DNA of 64,000 nt, taken from positions 186,001 through 250,000 of the forward strand of contig NZ_LJHS01000002.1 in the NCBI RefSeq assembly GCF_001296045.1, written 5' to 3'. Source of the DNA: Rhizobium sp. AAP43. GTDB taxonomy: Bacteria; Pseudomonadota; Alphaproteobacteria; Rhizobiales; Rhizobiaceae. Positions 8,567-18,649 of this stretch are shown piece by piece. Numbering within the stretch: position 1 is the stretch's first letter; every line of letters begins with the position of its first letter. The translations under genes and the position numbers were made by a program. A model generated the notes under the pieces. The model worked only from the letters and a program-made list of their open reading frames with translations. It did not search any database and was not told the DNA's origin.

Positions 8567-9217
8567 CTAGCGCTGTGCCTCCGTCACCATCCGGATCGCC
8601 AGCGCCGCCAGCACCGTGCCCATCAGCCAGCGCTGGACGAGCATCCAGAAGGGGCGTCCGGCGAGAAACAGGGCGATTGAGCCCGCCGTGACTGCAATCA
8701 TCGCATTGACCGTGACGCTGATGACGATCTGCGTGATGCCGAGGCTCAGCGACTGCAAAAAGACACTGCCGCGTGCCGGATCGACGAATTGCGGCAGCAG
8801 TGACACATAGAGGATCGCGACCTTCGGGTTGAGAAGGCTGGTCAGCAGGCCCATGCTGAAGAGTTTCTTCGGACTGTCGATCGGCAGATCTCGCACCTGA
8901 AAGGGCGAGCGACCGCCGGGCCTCAAAGCTTGCCAGGCCAACCAGCCGAGATAGAGCGCGCCTGCAAGCTTCAGCGCCTCATAGGCGATGGGTACGGCGA
9001 GAAGCAGCACGGTGATGCCGAGTGCGGTCAGCACCATGTAGATGACGAAACCGAGCGCCACACCGCAGAGCGAAACGAGCCCTGCCACCGGGCCCTGGCA
9101 GATCGACCGCGAGACCAGATAGATCATGTTGGGGCCGGGCGTCAGCACCATGCCGAGGCAGATCAAGGCAAAGGCGGAAAAAACGGGCAGGCTCAGCACA
9201 ACACTCTCTCCGCGCAA
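8567..9217 (-). CDS. LysE/RhtB family amino-acid exporter
   Basis: A roughly 210-residue inner-membrane exporter with about six hydrophobic helices. The N-terminal family motif is LTPGPNMIYLVSRSICQGP, and LLNPKVAILYVSLLPQF is the conserved central loop. The likely start is GTG 9199 (VLSLPVFSAF), because GGAGAG lies just before it; the ATG at 9217 overlaps that ribosome site. The substrate is unknown. It is divergent from a second LysE gene only 108 bases away, and the two proteins are related but clearly different. Confidence 0.88.
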   Translation of the reverse strand: MRGESVVLSLPVFSAFALICLGMVLTPGPNMIYLVSRSICQGPVAGLVSLCGVALGFVIYMVLTALGITVLLLAVPIAYEALKLAGALYLGWLAWQALRPGGRSPFQVRDLPIDSPKKLFSMGLLTSLLNPKVAILYVSLLPQFVDPARGSVFLQSLSLGITQIVISVTVNAMIAVTAGSIALFLAGRPFWMLVQRWLMGTVLAALAIRMVTEAQR

Positions 9218-9325
9218 AGATGAACATTGCTAAGCGCATTGGGCGACCGGCTGCAATTGCGATCGTGTCACCGTTGCAAGTCTTTCACGCGAAGATTAGA
9301 CATGAGGGAGGTTGGAGGGCGCCCC

Positions 9326-9943
9326 ATGACACTGACGACGATCATCGCCTATTGCGGCGCGCTGTTTATTGCAGCGGCCATTCCCGGCCCCGGCATGACA
9401 GCAATCGTGGCGCGGGCGCTCGGCTCCGGCTTCCGGCCAACCTTCTTCATGGGGCTCGGCCTGATCCTTGGCGATCTCGTTTATCTGACGGCCGTTATTC
9501 TCGGCCTCGCGGTGCTTGCCAAGACATTTGCCACCGCCTTCCTTGCCCTGAAATTCCTCGGAGCCGCTTATCTCATCTATATCGCCTGGAAGCTGTGGAC
9601 TGCGGGACTTCTGCCCCAGGATATCAGGGCCGAACGCGCGATGAAGCCTGGCCTGTCCTTCCTATCCGGGCTGCTTGTCACGCTCGGCAATCCGAAGACC
9701 ATGCTGTTTTACGTGGCGCTGGTGCCGACGCTGATCCCACTCGCCGAAATCCGCCTCGCCGACTACGTGGTTCTTGTCGTGGCGACATTCCTGGTGCTGA
9801 TGGCGGTACTCCTGCCTTACATTCTGCTGGCGGCCCAGGCGCGCGGTCTGTTGAAGCGTCCGACGGCACTGAAAGCCCTGAACCGCTCTGCCGCCGGCAT
9901 TCTGGCCGGCACTGCTGCTTATATTGCAACACGCGCGGCCTGA
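9326..9943 (+). CDS. LysE family translocator
   Basis: A 205-residue exporter with the family motif IPGPGMTAIVARALG and the loop TLGNPKTMLFYVALVPT, and about six membrane helices. ATG 9326 follows GGAGGG (9314-9319) at ideal spacing; an upstream frame to 9227 is unconserved. It is divergent from the LysE gene at 8567-9217, suggesting an inverted duplication or a shared control region, with no Lrp- or LysR-type regulator beside them. The substrate is unknown. Confidence 0.88.
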   Translation: MTLTTIIAYCGALFIAAAIPGPGMTAIVARALGSGFRPTFFMGLGLILGDLVYLTAVILGLAVLAKTFATAFLALKFLGAAYLIYIAWKLWTAGLLPQDIRAERAMKPGLSFLSGLLVTLGNPKTMLFYVALVPTLIPLAEIRLADYVVLVVATFLVLMAVLLPYILLAAQARGLLKRPTALKALNRSAAGILAGTAAYIATRAA

Positions 9944-10104
9944 TCGCCACCACCCGCCAAAGCCTTGGCAGGAATATACAAATCTAGGACCGATCCGGGG
10001 CGTTTTTTCCACTGCCGGGCGGTCGCTTGGAGTGGTTGTGCTGGCGGGGTGTTGGGCGCGCGCCTAAGTTAGACGGCAAAGACATGAGCAAGGGAGAGAT
10101 ACCT

Positions 10105-11070
10105 ATGACCGAGAAGAAACCAGGCCGTGGCCGGATCTATGGTTCAATCACTGAGACAATCGGCGACACGCCGATCGTGCGGCTCGACAAGCTGGCCAAG
10201 GAAAAGGGCGTCAAGGCCCATCTCCTCGGCAAGCTCGAATTCTTCAATCCGATTGCTTCGGTGAAGGACCGCATCGGCGTGGCAATGATCGAGAGCCTGG
10301 AAGCGCAAGGCAAGATTGTGCCCGGCAAGACCACGCTGATCGAGCCAACCTCCGGCAATACCGGCATCGCACTTGCCTTTGCCGCTGCCGCCAAGGGCTA
10401 TCGCCTCATCCTCACCATGCCGGAAACCATGTCGATCGAGCGCCGCAAGATGCTGGCACTTCTTGGCGCGGAACTGGTTCTGACCGAAGGCGCCAAGGGC
10501 ATGAAGGGCGCCATCGCCAAGGCCCAGGAACTGGCCGAGACAACGCCGGATTCCGTCATTCCGCAGCAATTCGAGAACCCGGCCAATCCCGAGATTCACC
10601 GCAAGACCACCGCTGAGGAAATCTGGAACGACACCGACGGCGGGATCGATATTCTGGTCTCCGGCATCGGCACCGGCGGCACCATCACCGGCACAGGCCA
10701 GGTGCTGAAGAGCCGCAAGCCCGGTCTGCAAATCGTCGCAGTCGAGCCAGCCGACAGTCCAGTCCTTTCCGGCGGCGCTCCGGGCCCGCACAAGATCCAG
10801 GGCATCGGTGCCGGTTTTGCACCGGCAATCCTCGATACCGGCGTCTATGACGAGGTTGTTGCCATTACCAATGACGAGGCCTTCGAGACCGCCCGTCTCG
10901 TCGCGCGCCTCGAAGGCGTACCCGTTGGCATTTCCTCAGGCGCTGCACTCGCCGCAGCGATCAAGGTCGGCCAGCGGGCGGAAAATGCCGGCAAGACCAT
11001 CGTCGTGATCATCCCCTCTTTCGCGGAGCGATATCTCTCGACGGCACTGTTTGCGGGCCTCGGCGAGTAA
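10105..11070 (+). CDS. cysK: Cysteine synthase A (O-acetylserine sulfhydrylase)
   Basis: PLP enzyme that makes cysteine from O-acetylserine and sulfide. The 321-residue product has the Schiff-base lysine at Lys54 ([12 protein letters not shown]), the substrate loop [11 protein letters not shown], the phosphate-binding GTGGTITG loop and [12 protein letters not shown] near the C-terminus. ATG 10105 is preceded by GGGAGAG; the frame extends 26 codons upstream without similarity. It stands alone and ends in a hairpin at 11080. Confidence 0.95.
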   Translation: MTEKKPGRGRIYGSITETIGDTPIVRLDKLAKEKGVKAHLLGKLEFFNPIASVKDRIGVAMIESLEAQGKIVPGKTTLIEPTSGNTGIALAFAAAAKGYRLILTMPETMSIERRKMLALLGAELVLTEGAKGMKGAIAKAQELAETTPDSVIPQQFENPANPEIHRKTTAEEIWNDTDGGIDILVSGIGTGGTITGTGQVLKSRKPGLQIVAVEPADSPVLSGGAPGPHKIQGIGAGFAPAILDTGVYDEVVAITNDEAFETARLVARLEGVPVGISSGAALAAAIKVGQRAENAGKTIVVIIPSFAERYLSTALFAGLGE

Positions 11071-11079
11071 TCGATAGCG

Positions 11080-11114
11080 AGCGGGTATCAGATCTAGCAT
11101 CTGGTATCCGCTTT
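11080..11114 (+). terminator. Hairpin after cysK, probable terminator
   Basis: A 14-bp stem with two G-U pairs, 11080-11093 with 11099-11112, around the loop CTAGC, starting ten bases past the cysK stop. Only a short T run (CTTTAAT) follows, so termination may be incomplete. Confidence 0.6.
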
Positions 11115-11195
11115 AATCCCTACGATTGCGGGGGCCAGAGCAGTAAGGTAAGGCTGGGTCAGATCACGAAAATTTGCTCAGTTGCTCTAGGATCG

Positions 11196-12251
11196 ATGCG
11201 CGCACTTCTCCAAGCCTTGCCGGCATTCACCTCCATTGAAGATCGCTTGTCACTGCGCGCCCAAGTTGCGACCTATGTTGCAAGTGTGACTGTGTTTGTC
11301 ATCGCACTTGCAGTCCGGGCATGGTTCGATCCGGTCTTGCCTGCCGGTTTTCCCTTTCTGACATTTTTTCCAGCGGTCATCCTGTGCGGCTTCGTCTTTG
11401 GTGTCCGGCAGGGCCTGCTTGTTGCTACTCTCTCCGGGCTTGCATCCTGGTATTTTTTCATAAGTCCGGGCGAATTTGATTTCTCTGGCGGCACGCTGCT
11501 CGCCATGGGTCTTTACCTGTTTGTCGTCATCACCGACCTGACGTTGATCCATCTCGTCATGCAGGCCTACCGCTCGGAATTCACCACACGCCAAGAAATC
11601 CAGAGACTGGCCGACCGGCAAGACGTTATGGCGCAGGAACTCGACCATCGCCTCAAGAACATTTTCGCGACGATCAATGCGATCATCAGTCTATCGCTCA
11701 AAAATGCGTCTAGCGCCGACGAACTGGCCGCCCGCCTTCGCGAACGGCTCAATGCGCTCGGCCGCTCCAATCTCCTTTTGCGCGGCTTGCGCGACGGCGA
11801 GGACGCCTCGCTGCAAAGTGTCATCTTCCAGGCGCTCGAACCGTTCGCCGTTGTCGGTACCTCACGCCTTACTGCCTCTGGCCCACGCATTCCAATCGGT
11901 GGCCAGACGGTGGTCGTCTTAAGCCTCATCCTGCATGAGCTTGGAACCAATGCAGCAAAGTATGGTGCGCTCAGTGTCAATAGCGGACATATCCGTCTCG
12001 CGTGGCATCTGACGGAGGCGTCAGAGGAAGAACCTGCGGCGCTTGTGATCGAATGGCGGGAAACCGGCGGACCGGAGCCGCAAACTCCCAAACCGGGCGG
12101 CGGCGGCTTTGGGTCGATCCTCATGCAACGCGTCATTAGCGGCGTAAAAGGAAAGGCAGAGGTCGCGCTTCCGCCGAGCGGTGCGCTGGTTAAACTGTCA
12201 CTGCCTCTTGACGCTCTGCGCCCGGCAGAAATCTCCGGCGATCGCATGTGA
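11196..12251 (+). CDS. HWE-type sensor histidine kinase with DUF4118-like membrane domain
   Basis: A 351-residue membrane kinase. Residues about 25-125 form four hydrophobic helices resembling the KdpD-type DUF4118 region, with almost no extracytoplasmic sensor loop. The dimerisation helix carries the phosphoacceptor His151 (QELDHRLKNIFATI). The ATPase domain has the HWE hallmarks: a histidine in the N-box (HELGTNAAKYGALS) and WRE in the G1 region (IEWRETGGP). HWE kinases often signal stress or light through unorthodox single-domain regulators. No response regulator is adjacent, so it is an orphan. Confidence 0.9.
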   Translation: MRALLQALPAFTSIEDRLSLRAQVATYVASVTVFVIALAVRAWFDPVLPAGFPFLTFFPAVILCGFVFGVRQGLLVATLSGLASWYFFISPGEFDFSGGTLLAMGLYLFVVITDLTLIHLVMQAYRSEFTTRQEIQRLADRQDVMAQELDHRLKNIFATINAIISLSLKNASSADELAARLRERLNALGRSNLLLRGLRDGEDASLQSVIFQALEPFAVVGTSRLTASGPRIPIGGQTVVVLSLILHELGTNAAKYGALSVNSGHIRLAWHLTEASEEEPAALVIEWRETGGPEPQTPKPGGGGFGSILMQRVISGVKGKAEVALPPSGALVKLSLPLDALRPAEISGDRM

Positions 12252-12345
12252 GCTCCGCTACGCTGACATTGCGAGACCGGCGTATCAGTTATGAAACCCT
12301 GAAGAGCCCCCTATCCCAGTTTTTATGACCCGAGCTGGGGCATTC

Positions 12346-13875
12346 TCAGGCGGCGGCTGCAAGGCGCTCCGAAGCGATCCGATAGGAAATTGCCTCAGCG
12401 AGATGAATGCGGCCGAGCGTTTCACTCCCGTCCAGGTCCGCAAGCGTGCGCGCCACTTTTAACACGCGATGATATCCCCGTGCCGAAAAGCGGAATTTCT
12501 CCGCCGCATCGCGTAACAGTTGAAGCCCTGCGGCATCGGGCTCGGCGAGCGTCTCGATCAAGGATGTCGAGCAGCGGGCATTGGTGGAAAATGGAAGCCC
12601 GAGACGGGCGAAGCGGTCTCTCTGCCGGTCGCGAGCCTCTGCTACTCTCTTTGCCACGGACGCGCTCGATTCCGCCACGCTCGGGCGGATCAGGTCCGTG
12701 GCCGTCACAGCCGGCACGTCGATGCGGATATCGATGCGGTCCATCAGTGGCCCGGAAATACGACCCTGATATTCTGTCTGGCAGCGCAGACCGCGAGCAC
12801 AGACATGTCCGGGTTCGCCCGCCATGCCGCAACGGCATGGGTTCATCGCGGCGATCAGCTGGAAATTGGATGGGTAGGACACACGATGATTGGCGCGTGC
12901 GATGATGCACTCGCCAGTCTCCAGCGGCTGGCGCAAGGCATCGAGCACAGGCGGCATAAATTCCGGTAGTTCATCCAGGAAAAGAATGCCGTGATGGGCA
13001 AGTGAGGCCTCACCCGGCCGGGCTCTCAGGCCTCCACCAACAAGCGCCGCCATGGTGGCGGAGTGATGCGGCGTGCGAAAAGGCCTGCGGTCCGAAAGCT
13101 TGCCACCGGATAACTGTCCGGCGATCGAATGCACCATGGAGACTTCCAGCAGTTCGGCGGCCGATAGAGGCGGCAGGATCGAGGGTAGCCGCGCAGCGAG
13201 CATCGACTTTCCCGAGCCAGGTGGTCCCACCATCAGCAGATTGTGGCCACCGGCGGCGGCAACCTCCAGCGCCCGCTTCGCGCTCTCCTGCCCCTTGATG
13301 TCGGCCAAATCCGGAAGATTAGCGGCAAGCGCTCGAACAGACGGCTCCGGCCGCGTCAGAACCTGGTGACCACGAAAATGATTGGCGAGCGCAATCAGGC
13401 TGCGCGGAGCGAGAATATCGACGTCCGGACCTGCCCAGGCCGCCTCCGAGCCACTATCGCCAGGGCAAATCAGTCCCTTGCCCAGCGCATTGGCGGTAAT
13501 TGCGGCCGGAAGTGCGCCGGTAATAGCCGCAATGGTTCCATCCAGATTGAGTTCGCCGATGACCAGGTAGCCCGCGAGTGCATCGCCGGGAATTGCCCCG
13601 AGGGCCGCCATCAACCCAAGCGCAATCGGCAGATCGAAGTGGGAGCCTTCCTTCGGCAGATCGGCAGGCGCCAGGTTGACTGTCACCCTCTTCGGCGGCA
13701 GGGCGAGGCCGGAGGCATGAAGCGCTGCCTGCACCCGTTCACGGCTTTCGGCCACCGCCTTATCCGGCAGGCCGACGATCTGCATGCCGGTCTTTCCCGG
13801 CGCCACCATAACCTGAACTTCTACGGGCACGCCCTCAATGCCCTGGAATGCTACCGTACTGACACGCGCCACCAT
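12346..13875 (-). CDS. comM: YifB/ComM family Mg-chelatase-like AAA+ ATPase
   Basis: A 509-residue ATPase of the YifB/ComM family. In naturally competent bacteria ComM is a hexameric helicase that drives branch migration during recombination of incoming DNA; its role in Rhizobiales is untested. Domains: an N-terminal Lon-protease-like fold (about 1-160, with LPDKAVAESRERV), the AAA+ core with Walker A GPPGSGKSM and Walker B ILFLDELPEF, a zinc-like CRCG...C...C cluster and a C-terminal Mg-chelatase domain. Start 13875 (MVARVSTVAFQGIEG) matches the family; 44 upstream codons are ignored. Confidence 0.93.
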   Translation of the reverse strand: MVARVSTVAFQGIEGVPVEVQVMVAPGKTGMQIVGLPDKAVAESRERVQAALHASGLALPPKRVTVNLAPADLPKEGSHFDLPIALGLMAALGAIPGDALAGYLVIGELNLDGTIAAITGALPAAITANALGKGLICPGDSGSEAAWAGPDVDILAPRSLIALANHFRGHQVLTRPEPSVRALAANLPDLADIKGQESAKRALEVAAAGGHNLLMVGPPGSGKSMLAARLPSILPPLSAAELLEVSMVHSIAGQLSGGKLSDRRPFRTPHHSATMAALVGGGLRARPGEASLAHHGILFLDELPEFMPPVLDALRQPLETGECIIARANHRVSYPSNFQLIAAMNPCRCGMAGEPGHVCARGLRCQTEYQGRISGPLMDRIDIRIDVPAVTATDLIRPSVAESSASVAKRVAEARDRQRDRFARLGLPFSTNARCSTSLIETLAEPDAAGLQLLRDAAEKFRFSARGYHRVLKVARTLADLDGSETLGRIHLAEAISYRIASERLAAAA

Positions 13876-14063
13876 TGCCCGCCCCACCGACTGGATACCC
13901 ATCGACCAGCACAACTTCATATTGCGTGTATCGACGGACACAATCTTGCATGACGCGAGGCGATTGGCAAGAACATTTGCGGAACACATACACCTATGAG
14001 GATGCATCGAGTTGCGCGCGGTTGCAGAGACGGAACGTCCCGAGAACTATGTATCCGCCCTGC

Positions 14064-15023
14064 TTAGGACGCAGTTGTCTGGCGCTTGCGTTCGATGGCA
14101 TCCCAGAGGAGGGCCGCAATATCAGCGCCACCGAACTTCTTGACCTCGCGAATGCCGGTCGGCGACGTGACGTTGATCTCGGTCATGTAGTCACCGATAA
14201 CATCGATGCCGACGAGCAGGAAGCCGCGTTCGCGGAGGGCGGGTCCGATCCGTGCGCAGATCTCGCGCTCGCGCGCCGTCAGTTCCGTCGGCTCTGGCCG
14301 ACCGCCGGCATGCATGTTCGAGCGCGCATCGTGTTCAGCCGGAACGCGATTGATCGCGCCAACAGGCTCGCCATCGACCAGGATGATGCGTTTGTCACCC
14401 TTGCGCACGGCCGGAAGGTAGCCTTGAGCGATAAAGGGCTCGCGGAACATCTGGTTGAACATCTCCATCAGCGAGGAGAAGTTGCGGTCATCACGGGTGG
14501 AGTGGAAGACGCCGGCGCCGCCATTGCCGTAAAGCGGCTTCAGGATGATATCGCCCTGCTCTTCCCGGAAGCGCGCGATCTCCGCTGCGTCTCTCGTGAT
14601 CAGTGTCGGCGGCATCAAATCGGCGAATTCGGTGACGAAGATCTTTTCCGGCGAGTTGCGCACCCAGGCCGGATCGTTGACGACCAGCGTCTTCGGATGG
14701 ATGCGCTCGAGAAGATGCGTTGCCGTGATATAGGCCATGTCGAAGGGCGGATCCTGGCGCAACAGGATGACATCCATCGTCGAGAGATCGACGCGCTCTG
14801 GCTCTCCAAGCGTGAAATGATCGCCCTTGACGTCGCGCAACTGCATCGGCTCGACTGTCGCGAAGACCCTGCCATCGCGCATCGAGAGCCGATCCGGCGT
14901 GTAGTGGAAGAGCTTGTAGCCACGGGCCTCAGCCTCCAGACTCATGGCAAAGGTGCTGTCGCCCCCAATATTGATCGTCGATACGTGGTCCATCTGGACC
15001 GCGACGTTCCTGATCTCAGCCAT
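14064..15023 (-). CDS. gshB: Glutathione synthetase
   Basis: ATP-grasp ligase joining glycine to gamma-glutamylcysteine. The 319-residue product begins with the conserved VAVQMD segment and shows [13 protein letters not shown] (about 88-100), [16 protein letters not shown] (ATP-grasp lysine and glycine loop), [10 protein letters not shown] and the C-terminal [13 protein letters not shown] metal- and substrate-binding motif. It lies between comM and a cupin gene on the same strand. In many relatives gshB directly follows yraN; here the ugp operon and a cupin separate them. Confidence 0.95.
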   Translation of the reverse strand: MAEIRNVAVQMDHVSTINIGGDSTFAMSLEAEARGYKLFHYTPDRLSMRDGRVFATVEPMQLRDVKGDHFTLGEPERVDLSTMDVILLRQDPPFDMAYITATHLLERIHPKTLVVNDPAWVRNSPEKIFVTEFADLMPPTLITRDAAEIARFREEQGDIILKPLYGNGGAGVFHSTRDDRNFSSLMEMFNQMFREPFIAQGYLPAVRKGDKRIILVDGEPVGAINRVPAEHDARSNMHAGGRPEPTELTAREREICARIGPALRERGFLLVGIDVIGDYMTEINVTSPTGIREVKKFGGADIAALLWDAIERKRQTTAS

Positions 15024-15118
15024 GTCTTCATCCCCGTTGAAAGCATGGCAGATTTAGGCGCTGGCTGTGCCGAACGCAACGGCACGGCCCTTTAATTTTG
15101 CTGAAGGAAGATCGCGCC

Positions 15119-15610
15119 TTAGAGTGTCTTTTGTCCTCCGCCGCGCATAGCATTGCGCAGGCGATAGAGGCTTGCGAGGGGACCTGGGAACGGCTTGCGC
15201 AGGAATGCAACCTTGCGCACATAGGTCTCGATGCGCCAGGTGGACCAGGTGCCGGCGCGGAAGTAGGCGATATCGCCGGCGCGCAGCAGGCGCTGATTGC
15301 CGTCTGCGTCGGTAACATTTACCTCGCCGTCCTGAATGACCACTGTCTCGTCCCAACCGAAATACCAGCGGAACTCACCCGCAGTACAGTCCCACACAGC
15401 CGTGGAGCTTGCCTCGTCACCGCTGGTCGAATGCTCGCCGACCCGGGCGAGCGGCGTACCGCGGATGATCCAATCCGGATTGATGGGCGCTGCACGAAAG
15501 GCAAGATTGTTGCCATTGGCAGCAATCATCGGCGCATCGGCTTGGGCCTGGCGTTTCGGCTGAGCCAACAGCACAGCGGCCATACCGGCCATCAGAAGTT
15601 TGAACGGCAT
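15119..15610 (-). CDS. Secreted cupin (DUF861-type) protein
   Basis: A 163-residue protein with a short hydrophobic N-terminal signal (about 1-24) followed by a single cupin of the DUF861/EutQ type. GEFRWYFGWDETVVIQDGEV and a DIAYFRAGTWSTWRI strand are the recognisable cupin motifs, but the metal-ligand histidines of typical cupins are mostly missing. GAGGGG lies seven bases before ATG 15610. It is probably periplasmic. Its substrate is unknown and it may have its own promoter downstream of the ugpC hairpin. Confidence 0.72.
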   Translation of the reverse strand: MPFKLLMAGMAAVLLAQPKRQAQADAPMIAANGNNLAFRAAPINPDWIIRGTPLARVGEHSTSGDEASSTAVWDCTAGEFRWYFGWDETVVIQDGEVNVTDADGNQRLLRAGDIAYFRAGTWSTWRIETYVRKVAFLRKPFPGPLASLYRLRNAMRGGGQKTL

Positions 15611-15670
15611 AAGATATCCCCTCGGCAAACCACGGAGGGAAGCTAGCAGCGGCCCCCTAAAACGGCGTTT

Positions 15671-15700
15671 GGCGGATTGTTAAAATTGAAACAATCCGCC
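15671..15700. repeat. Perfect 11-bp inverted repeat between ugpC and the cupin gene
   Basis: GGCGGATTGTT (15671-15681) and AACAATCCGCC (15690-15700) form an exact hairpin with an 8-base AT-rich loop, ten bases past the ugpC stop. There is no U tract on either strand, so it may protect the 3' end of the ugp message or act as a protein site for the cupin gene rather than being a classic terminator. Confidence 0.7.
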
Positions 15701-15710
15701 GCTCCGATAT

Positions 15711-16829
15711 TCAGGCAAGAGCAGGCTCAGAAGACATGCCCTGCGCCTGGGGCTCTGCCGCTAAAGCAAGCGTCTGAGGCACCAGGCGTTTCCCATCGCG
15801 CGTCGAGAAGAAGTGCAGCCGCTCCGGCGCGATCGACAGGATGAGGCGATCACCCAAGCTGGCAGAAGAGGAGACGACGGCAGTCAGGGGCTGGTCACCA
15901 ACCAGCCCGTGAACCAGCCGCTGAGCGCCCAGTTCCTCGACATAATCGATCACGAGCTCCAGGCTTCCCTCATCTGCAGTGCCCATGACCAAATCTTCTG
16001 CCCGCATCCCGACGCGGACGGGTCCTTCCGGCCAGATACCGGCAAGGGGTATCTCGCTGTCACCGATGATCAGGCGGTCGCCAACGATCTCGCCATCGAT
16101 CAAGTTCATCGCGGGGGAACCGATGAAGCTCGCGACGAAAGTCGAGGCCGGACGGTTGTAGACCTCCAACGGTGTGCCGATCTGCTCGATCCGGCCACCG
16201 TTCAAGACGACGAGGCGGTCGGCCAGCGTCATGGCTTCCAGCTGGTCATGGGTGACGTAGATCGCCGTCGTCTTCAGTCGCTTTTGCAGCTTGCGGATTT
16301 CGCCGCGCATGGTGACACGCAGCTTGGCGTCGAGGTTCGACAGCGGCTCATCGAAGAGGAACACGGCCGGCTTGCGCACGATCGCGCGCCCCATAGCGAC
16401 GCGCTGACGCTGGCCGCCAGAGAGCGCACGCGGTTTGCGGTCAAGATATTTCTCGATCTCCAGCATCTTGGCCGCTTCCGCCACACGGGCAGCGATCTCC
16501 GCCTTCGGCGTGCCGCGGTTCTTCAGCCCGTAAGCGAGATTGTCGTAGACCGACATGTGCGGGTAAAGCGCATAGTTCTGGAAGACCATGGCGATATCGC
16601 GGTCGGCAGGCTCAACCTCGTTCACCACGCGGTCACCGATCGAGATCGTGCCTTGCGAGATCTCCTCCAGCCCTGCCACCATGCGCAAAAGCGTGGACTT
16701 GCCGCAGCCGGAAGGACCGACGAGCACGATAAACTCGCCGTCCGCGATCTGGATATCGACCGTATCGACGGCCTTGGCGCCGCCCTTGTCGTAGATCTTG
16801 CAGACCTCGTTGATGTCGATGGACGCCAT
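15711..16829 (-). CDS. ugpC: Glycerol-3-phosphate ABC transporter ATPase
   Basis: The ATP-binding subunit of the UgpBAEC importer, of the MalK/UgpC class. Walker A is GPSGCGKST (38-46), the Q-loop [15 protein letters not shown], the signature [14 protein letters not shown], Walker [13 protein letters not shown], and the H-loop VTHDQ. A C-terminal TOBE/regulatory domain (about 235-372) follows. ATG 16829 is preceded by GAGGAGGGG; six extra codons upstream are ignored. It is the last gene of the operon, 14 bases after ugpE. MalK-type ATPases are sometimes shared between importers. Confidence 0.93.
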   Translation of the reverse strand: MASIDINEVCKIYDKGGAKAVDTVDIQIADGEFIVLVGPSGCGKSTLLRMVAGLEEISQGTISIGDRVVNEVEPADRDIAMVFQNYALYPHMSVYDNLAYGLKNRGTPKAEIAARVAEAAKMLEIEKYLDRKPRALSGGQRQRVAMGRAIVRKPAVFLFDEPLSNLDAKLRVTMRGEIRKLQKRLKTTAIYVTHDQLEAMTLADRLVVLNGGRIEQIGTPLEVYNRPASTFVASFIGSPAMNLIDGEIVGDRLIIGDSEIPLAGIWPEGPVRVGMRAEDLVMGTADEGSLELVIDYVEELGAQRLVHGLVGDQPLTAVVSSSASLGDRLILSIAPERLHFFSTRDGKRLVPQTLALAAEPQAQGMSSEPALA

Positions 16830-16843
16830 AGCAGCCCCTCCTC

Positions 16844-17686
16844 TCACTTGTCGGTTTCTGTCAGGCCCTTGATGAACCAGCTCTGGAACACCACCACAAC
16901 GATGACGGGGGGCAGGAGTGCGAGCACGGCCATGGCAAAGGCTTCGTTGTAATCGGGGATCTGCGAGCCGACCCAGACCTGCAGGATCTGCTTGATGCCG
17001 CGCATCAGGGTGTAGAAGCCCTCATCCGTGGTCATCAGCATGGGCCAGAGATACTGGTTCCAGCCATAGACGAACATGATGATGAAGACGGCCGCGATCA
17101 TGGTGCGTGAAAGCGGCAGCAGGATATCGATGAAGAACTTGAAGGGACCGGCGCCATCGATGCGGGCCGCCTCAAGGAGTTCGTCTGGGACCGACTTGAA
17201 GAACTGACGGAAGAAGAACGTGCCGGTGGCCGATGCCAGAAGCGGCAGGATCAGGCCCTGATAGCTGTTCAGCAGGTGCAGCTCACTCATAACCTTGTAG
17301 GTGGGCATGATGCGCACTTCGAGCGGCAGCAGCAGCGTGGTGAAGATCAGCCAGAAGGCAAGGGTTGCAAAGCGGAAGCGGAAATAGACGATGGCATAGG
17401 CGGCCAGCATCGAGAGCACGATCTTGCCGATGGCAAAGCCGAGGCCGAGGATCAGCGAATTCATCGCCATGGTCAGACCCGTCACCTGGCCGGTAAAACC
17501 GCCGGACTTGAACAAGACCTTCTCGTAGGTCTCGGTGAAATCGTCGCCGACCGACAGCATCAGGCCGTTCGAATGGATCTCGGCCGCGGAATGCGTCGAG
17601 GTGGTGAAGGCGACGACCAATGGCCCCAGCATGAAGATGACGCCAGCGATCAGGATCAGGTGGTCGAAGAATTTGGTGCGGTACAT
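16844..17686 (-). CDS. ugpE: Glycerol-3-phosphate ABC transporter permease
   Basis: A 280-residue inner-membrane permease with six helices. The EAA loop that docks the ATPase reads [20 protein letters not shown] (about 189-208). The residue pattern at both ends ([21 protein letters not shown] at the N-terminus, [10 protein letters not shown] at the C-terminus) fits UgpE. It is ten bases after ugpA and 14 before ugpC, so all three are co-translated as one operon. Confidence 0.93.
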   Translation of the reverse strand: MYRTKFFDHLILIAGVIFMLGPLVVAFTTSTHSAAEIHSNGLMLSVGDDFTETYEKVLFKSGGFTGQVTGLTMAMNSLILGLGFAIGKIVLSMLAAYAIVYFRFRFATLAFWLIFTTLLLPLEVRIMPTYKVMSELHLLNSYQGLILPLLASATGTFFFRQFFKSVPDELLEAARIDGAGPFKFFIDILLPLSRTMIAAVFIIMFVYGWNQYLWPMLMTTDEGFYTLMRGIKQILQVWVGSQIPDYNEAFAMAVLALLPPVIVVVVFQSWFIKGLTETDK

Positions 17687-17696
17687 AGCGCTCTCC

Positions 17697-18578
17697 TCAG
17701 CCGTAATGAACGCGGCGTTCGATGAAGCGGAACTGGATCATGGTCAGCACCAGAACGACCAGCATCAGGATGACCGACTGGGCCGAGGACGAGCCGAGGT
17801 CATTGCCGCGGAAGCCGTCGAGATAGACCTTGTAGACCAGCGTCATTGGATTGTTGGCCGGCTTCTCCTTCACGATGACGTCGATCAGCGCAAAAGTATC
17901 GAAGAGCGAATAGGTCATGTTGACAATGAGCAGAAAGAAAGCGGTCGGCGTCAGCAGCGGCAGGATCACCGTCCAGAATCGGCGGAAGCCCGATTTGCAA
18001 TCGATGGCGGCGGCCTCGCGGATGGAAGCCGGGATGCCCTGCAGGCCGGAAAGGAAGAAGATGAAATTGTAGGGGATCTGGTTCCAGACAGCGACCATCA
18101 CCATGGCAAGGGCGGTGTCGAAGTAGTTGAGACCGACCTTCATTTCCCAGCCGAACAAGGCGGCAAATCTGACGAAGGGCCCGATATGCTGGTCGAACAG
18201 CATCATACCGACAAGGCCGGCAACCGGCGGGGCTATGCCGTAGACTATGATCAGAAGGGTTTTGTAGGCGGATTTCCCACGGATCACTGCGTCAGCCTTT
18301 ACGGCGAGCAGCATGCCGATGGACAGCGCAAGGAAAGTGACGATCAGGCTGTAGCCAATCGTGAAACGAGCGACCTTCTGGTATTCCGACGAGGTCAGCG
18401 CATCGGTGTAGTTCTCGACACCAACGAAGGTCGAGCCGAAGCCGAAGGCATCTTCGATGTAAAAGGACGATGTGATCGCCTGCATCGAGGGCCAGTAGAA
18501 GAAGATGGAGATGATCGCGAACTGCGGCAGCAGGAACAGATATGGCAGGTATCGCGAGTTAAATTGGACGCGCTTCAT
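17697..18578 (-). CDS. ugpA: Glycerol-3-phosphate ABC transporter permease
   Basis: A 293-residue permease with six membrane helices, beginning with the UgpA-like FNSRYLPYLFLLPQ and YWPSMQAITSSF. The EAA loop is REAAAIDCKSGFRRFWTVI. It is the partner of UgpE in the membrane channel. It lies 71 bases downstream of ugpB, with a strong hairpin in that gap that probably lowers its expression relative to the binding protein. Confidence 0.93.
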   Translation of the reverse strand: MKRVQFNSRYLPYLFLLPQFAIISIFFYWPSMQAITSSFYIEDAFGFGSTFVGVENYTDALTSSEYQKVARFTIGYSLIVTFLALSIGMLLAVKADAVIRGKSAYKTLLIIVYGIAPPVAGLVGMMLFDQHIGPFVRFAALFGWEMKVGLNYFDTALAMVMVAVWNQIPYNFIFFLSGLQGIPASIREAAAIDCKSGFRRFWTVILPLLTPTAFFLLIVNMTYSLFDTFALIDVIVKEKPANNPMTLVYKVYLDGFRGNDLGSSSAQSVILMLVVLVLTMIQFRFIERRVHYG

Positions 18579-18598
18579 GGTGCCCTCTCAATGCAAGT

Positions 18599-18621
18599 CC
18601 CGGGGGCTTTTCGCCCCCGGG
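18599..18621 (-). terminator. Intercistronic stem-loop between ugpB and ugpA
   Basis: A perfect 9-bp GC stem, 18599-18607 with 18613-18621 (CCCGGGGGC/GCCCCCGGG), with a 5-base loop. In the direction of ugp transcription it is followed by ACTTGCATTG, not a U run, so it is better read as an attenuator or mRNA-protecting hairpin than as a full terminator. Similar elements follow other ABC binding-protein genes, for example malE, and raise their expression above the permeases. Confidence 0.75.
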
Positions 18622-18649
18622 TTTCTCAGTCAGGTCAGGGTGTGGTCGA

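Noticed and set aside
9944..10104. A sulfur- or SAM-responsive leader before cysK
   Set aside because: The 161-base gap has no conserved riboswitch segments or attenuator hairpin that I could recognise.
13875..15095. A 406-codon frame opposite gshB
   Set aside because: It lies antisense to conserved glutathione synthetase with no motif or ribosome site of its own.
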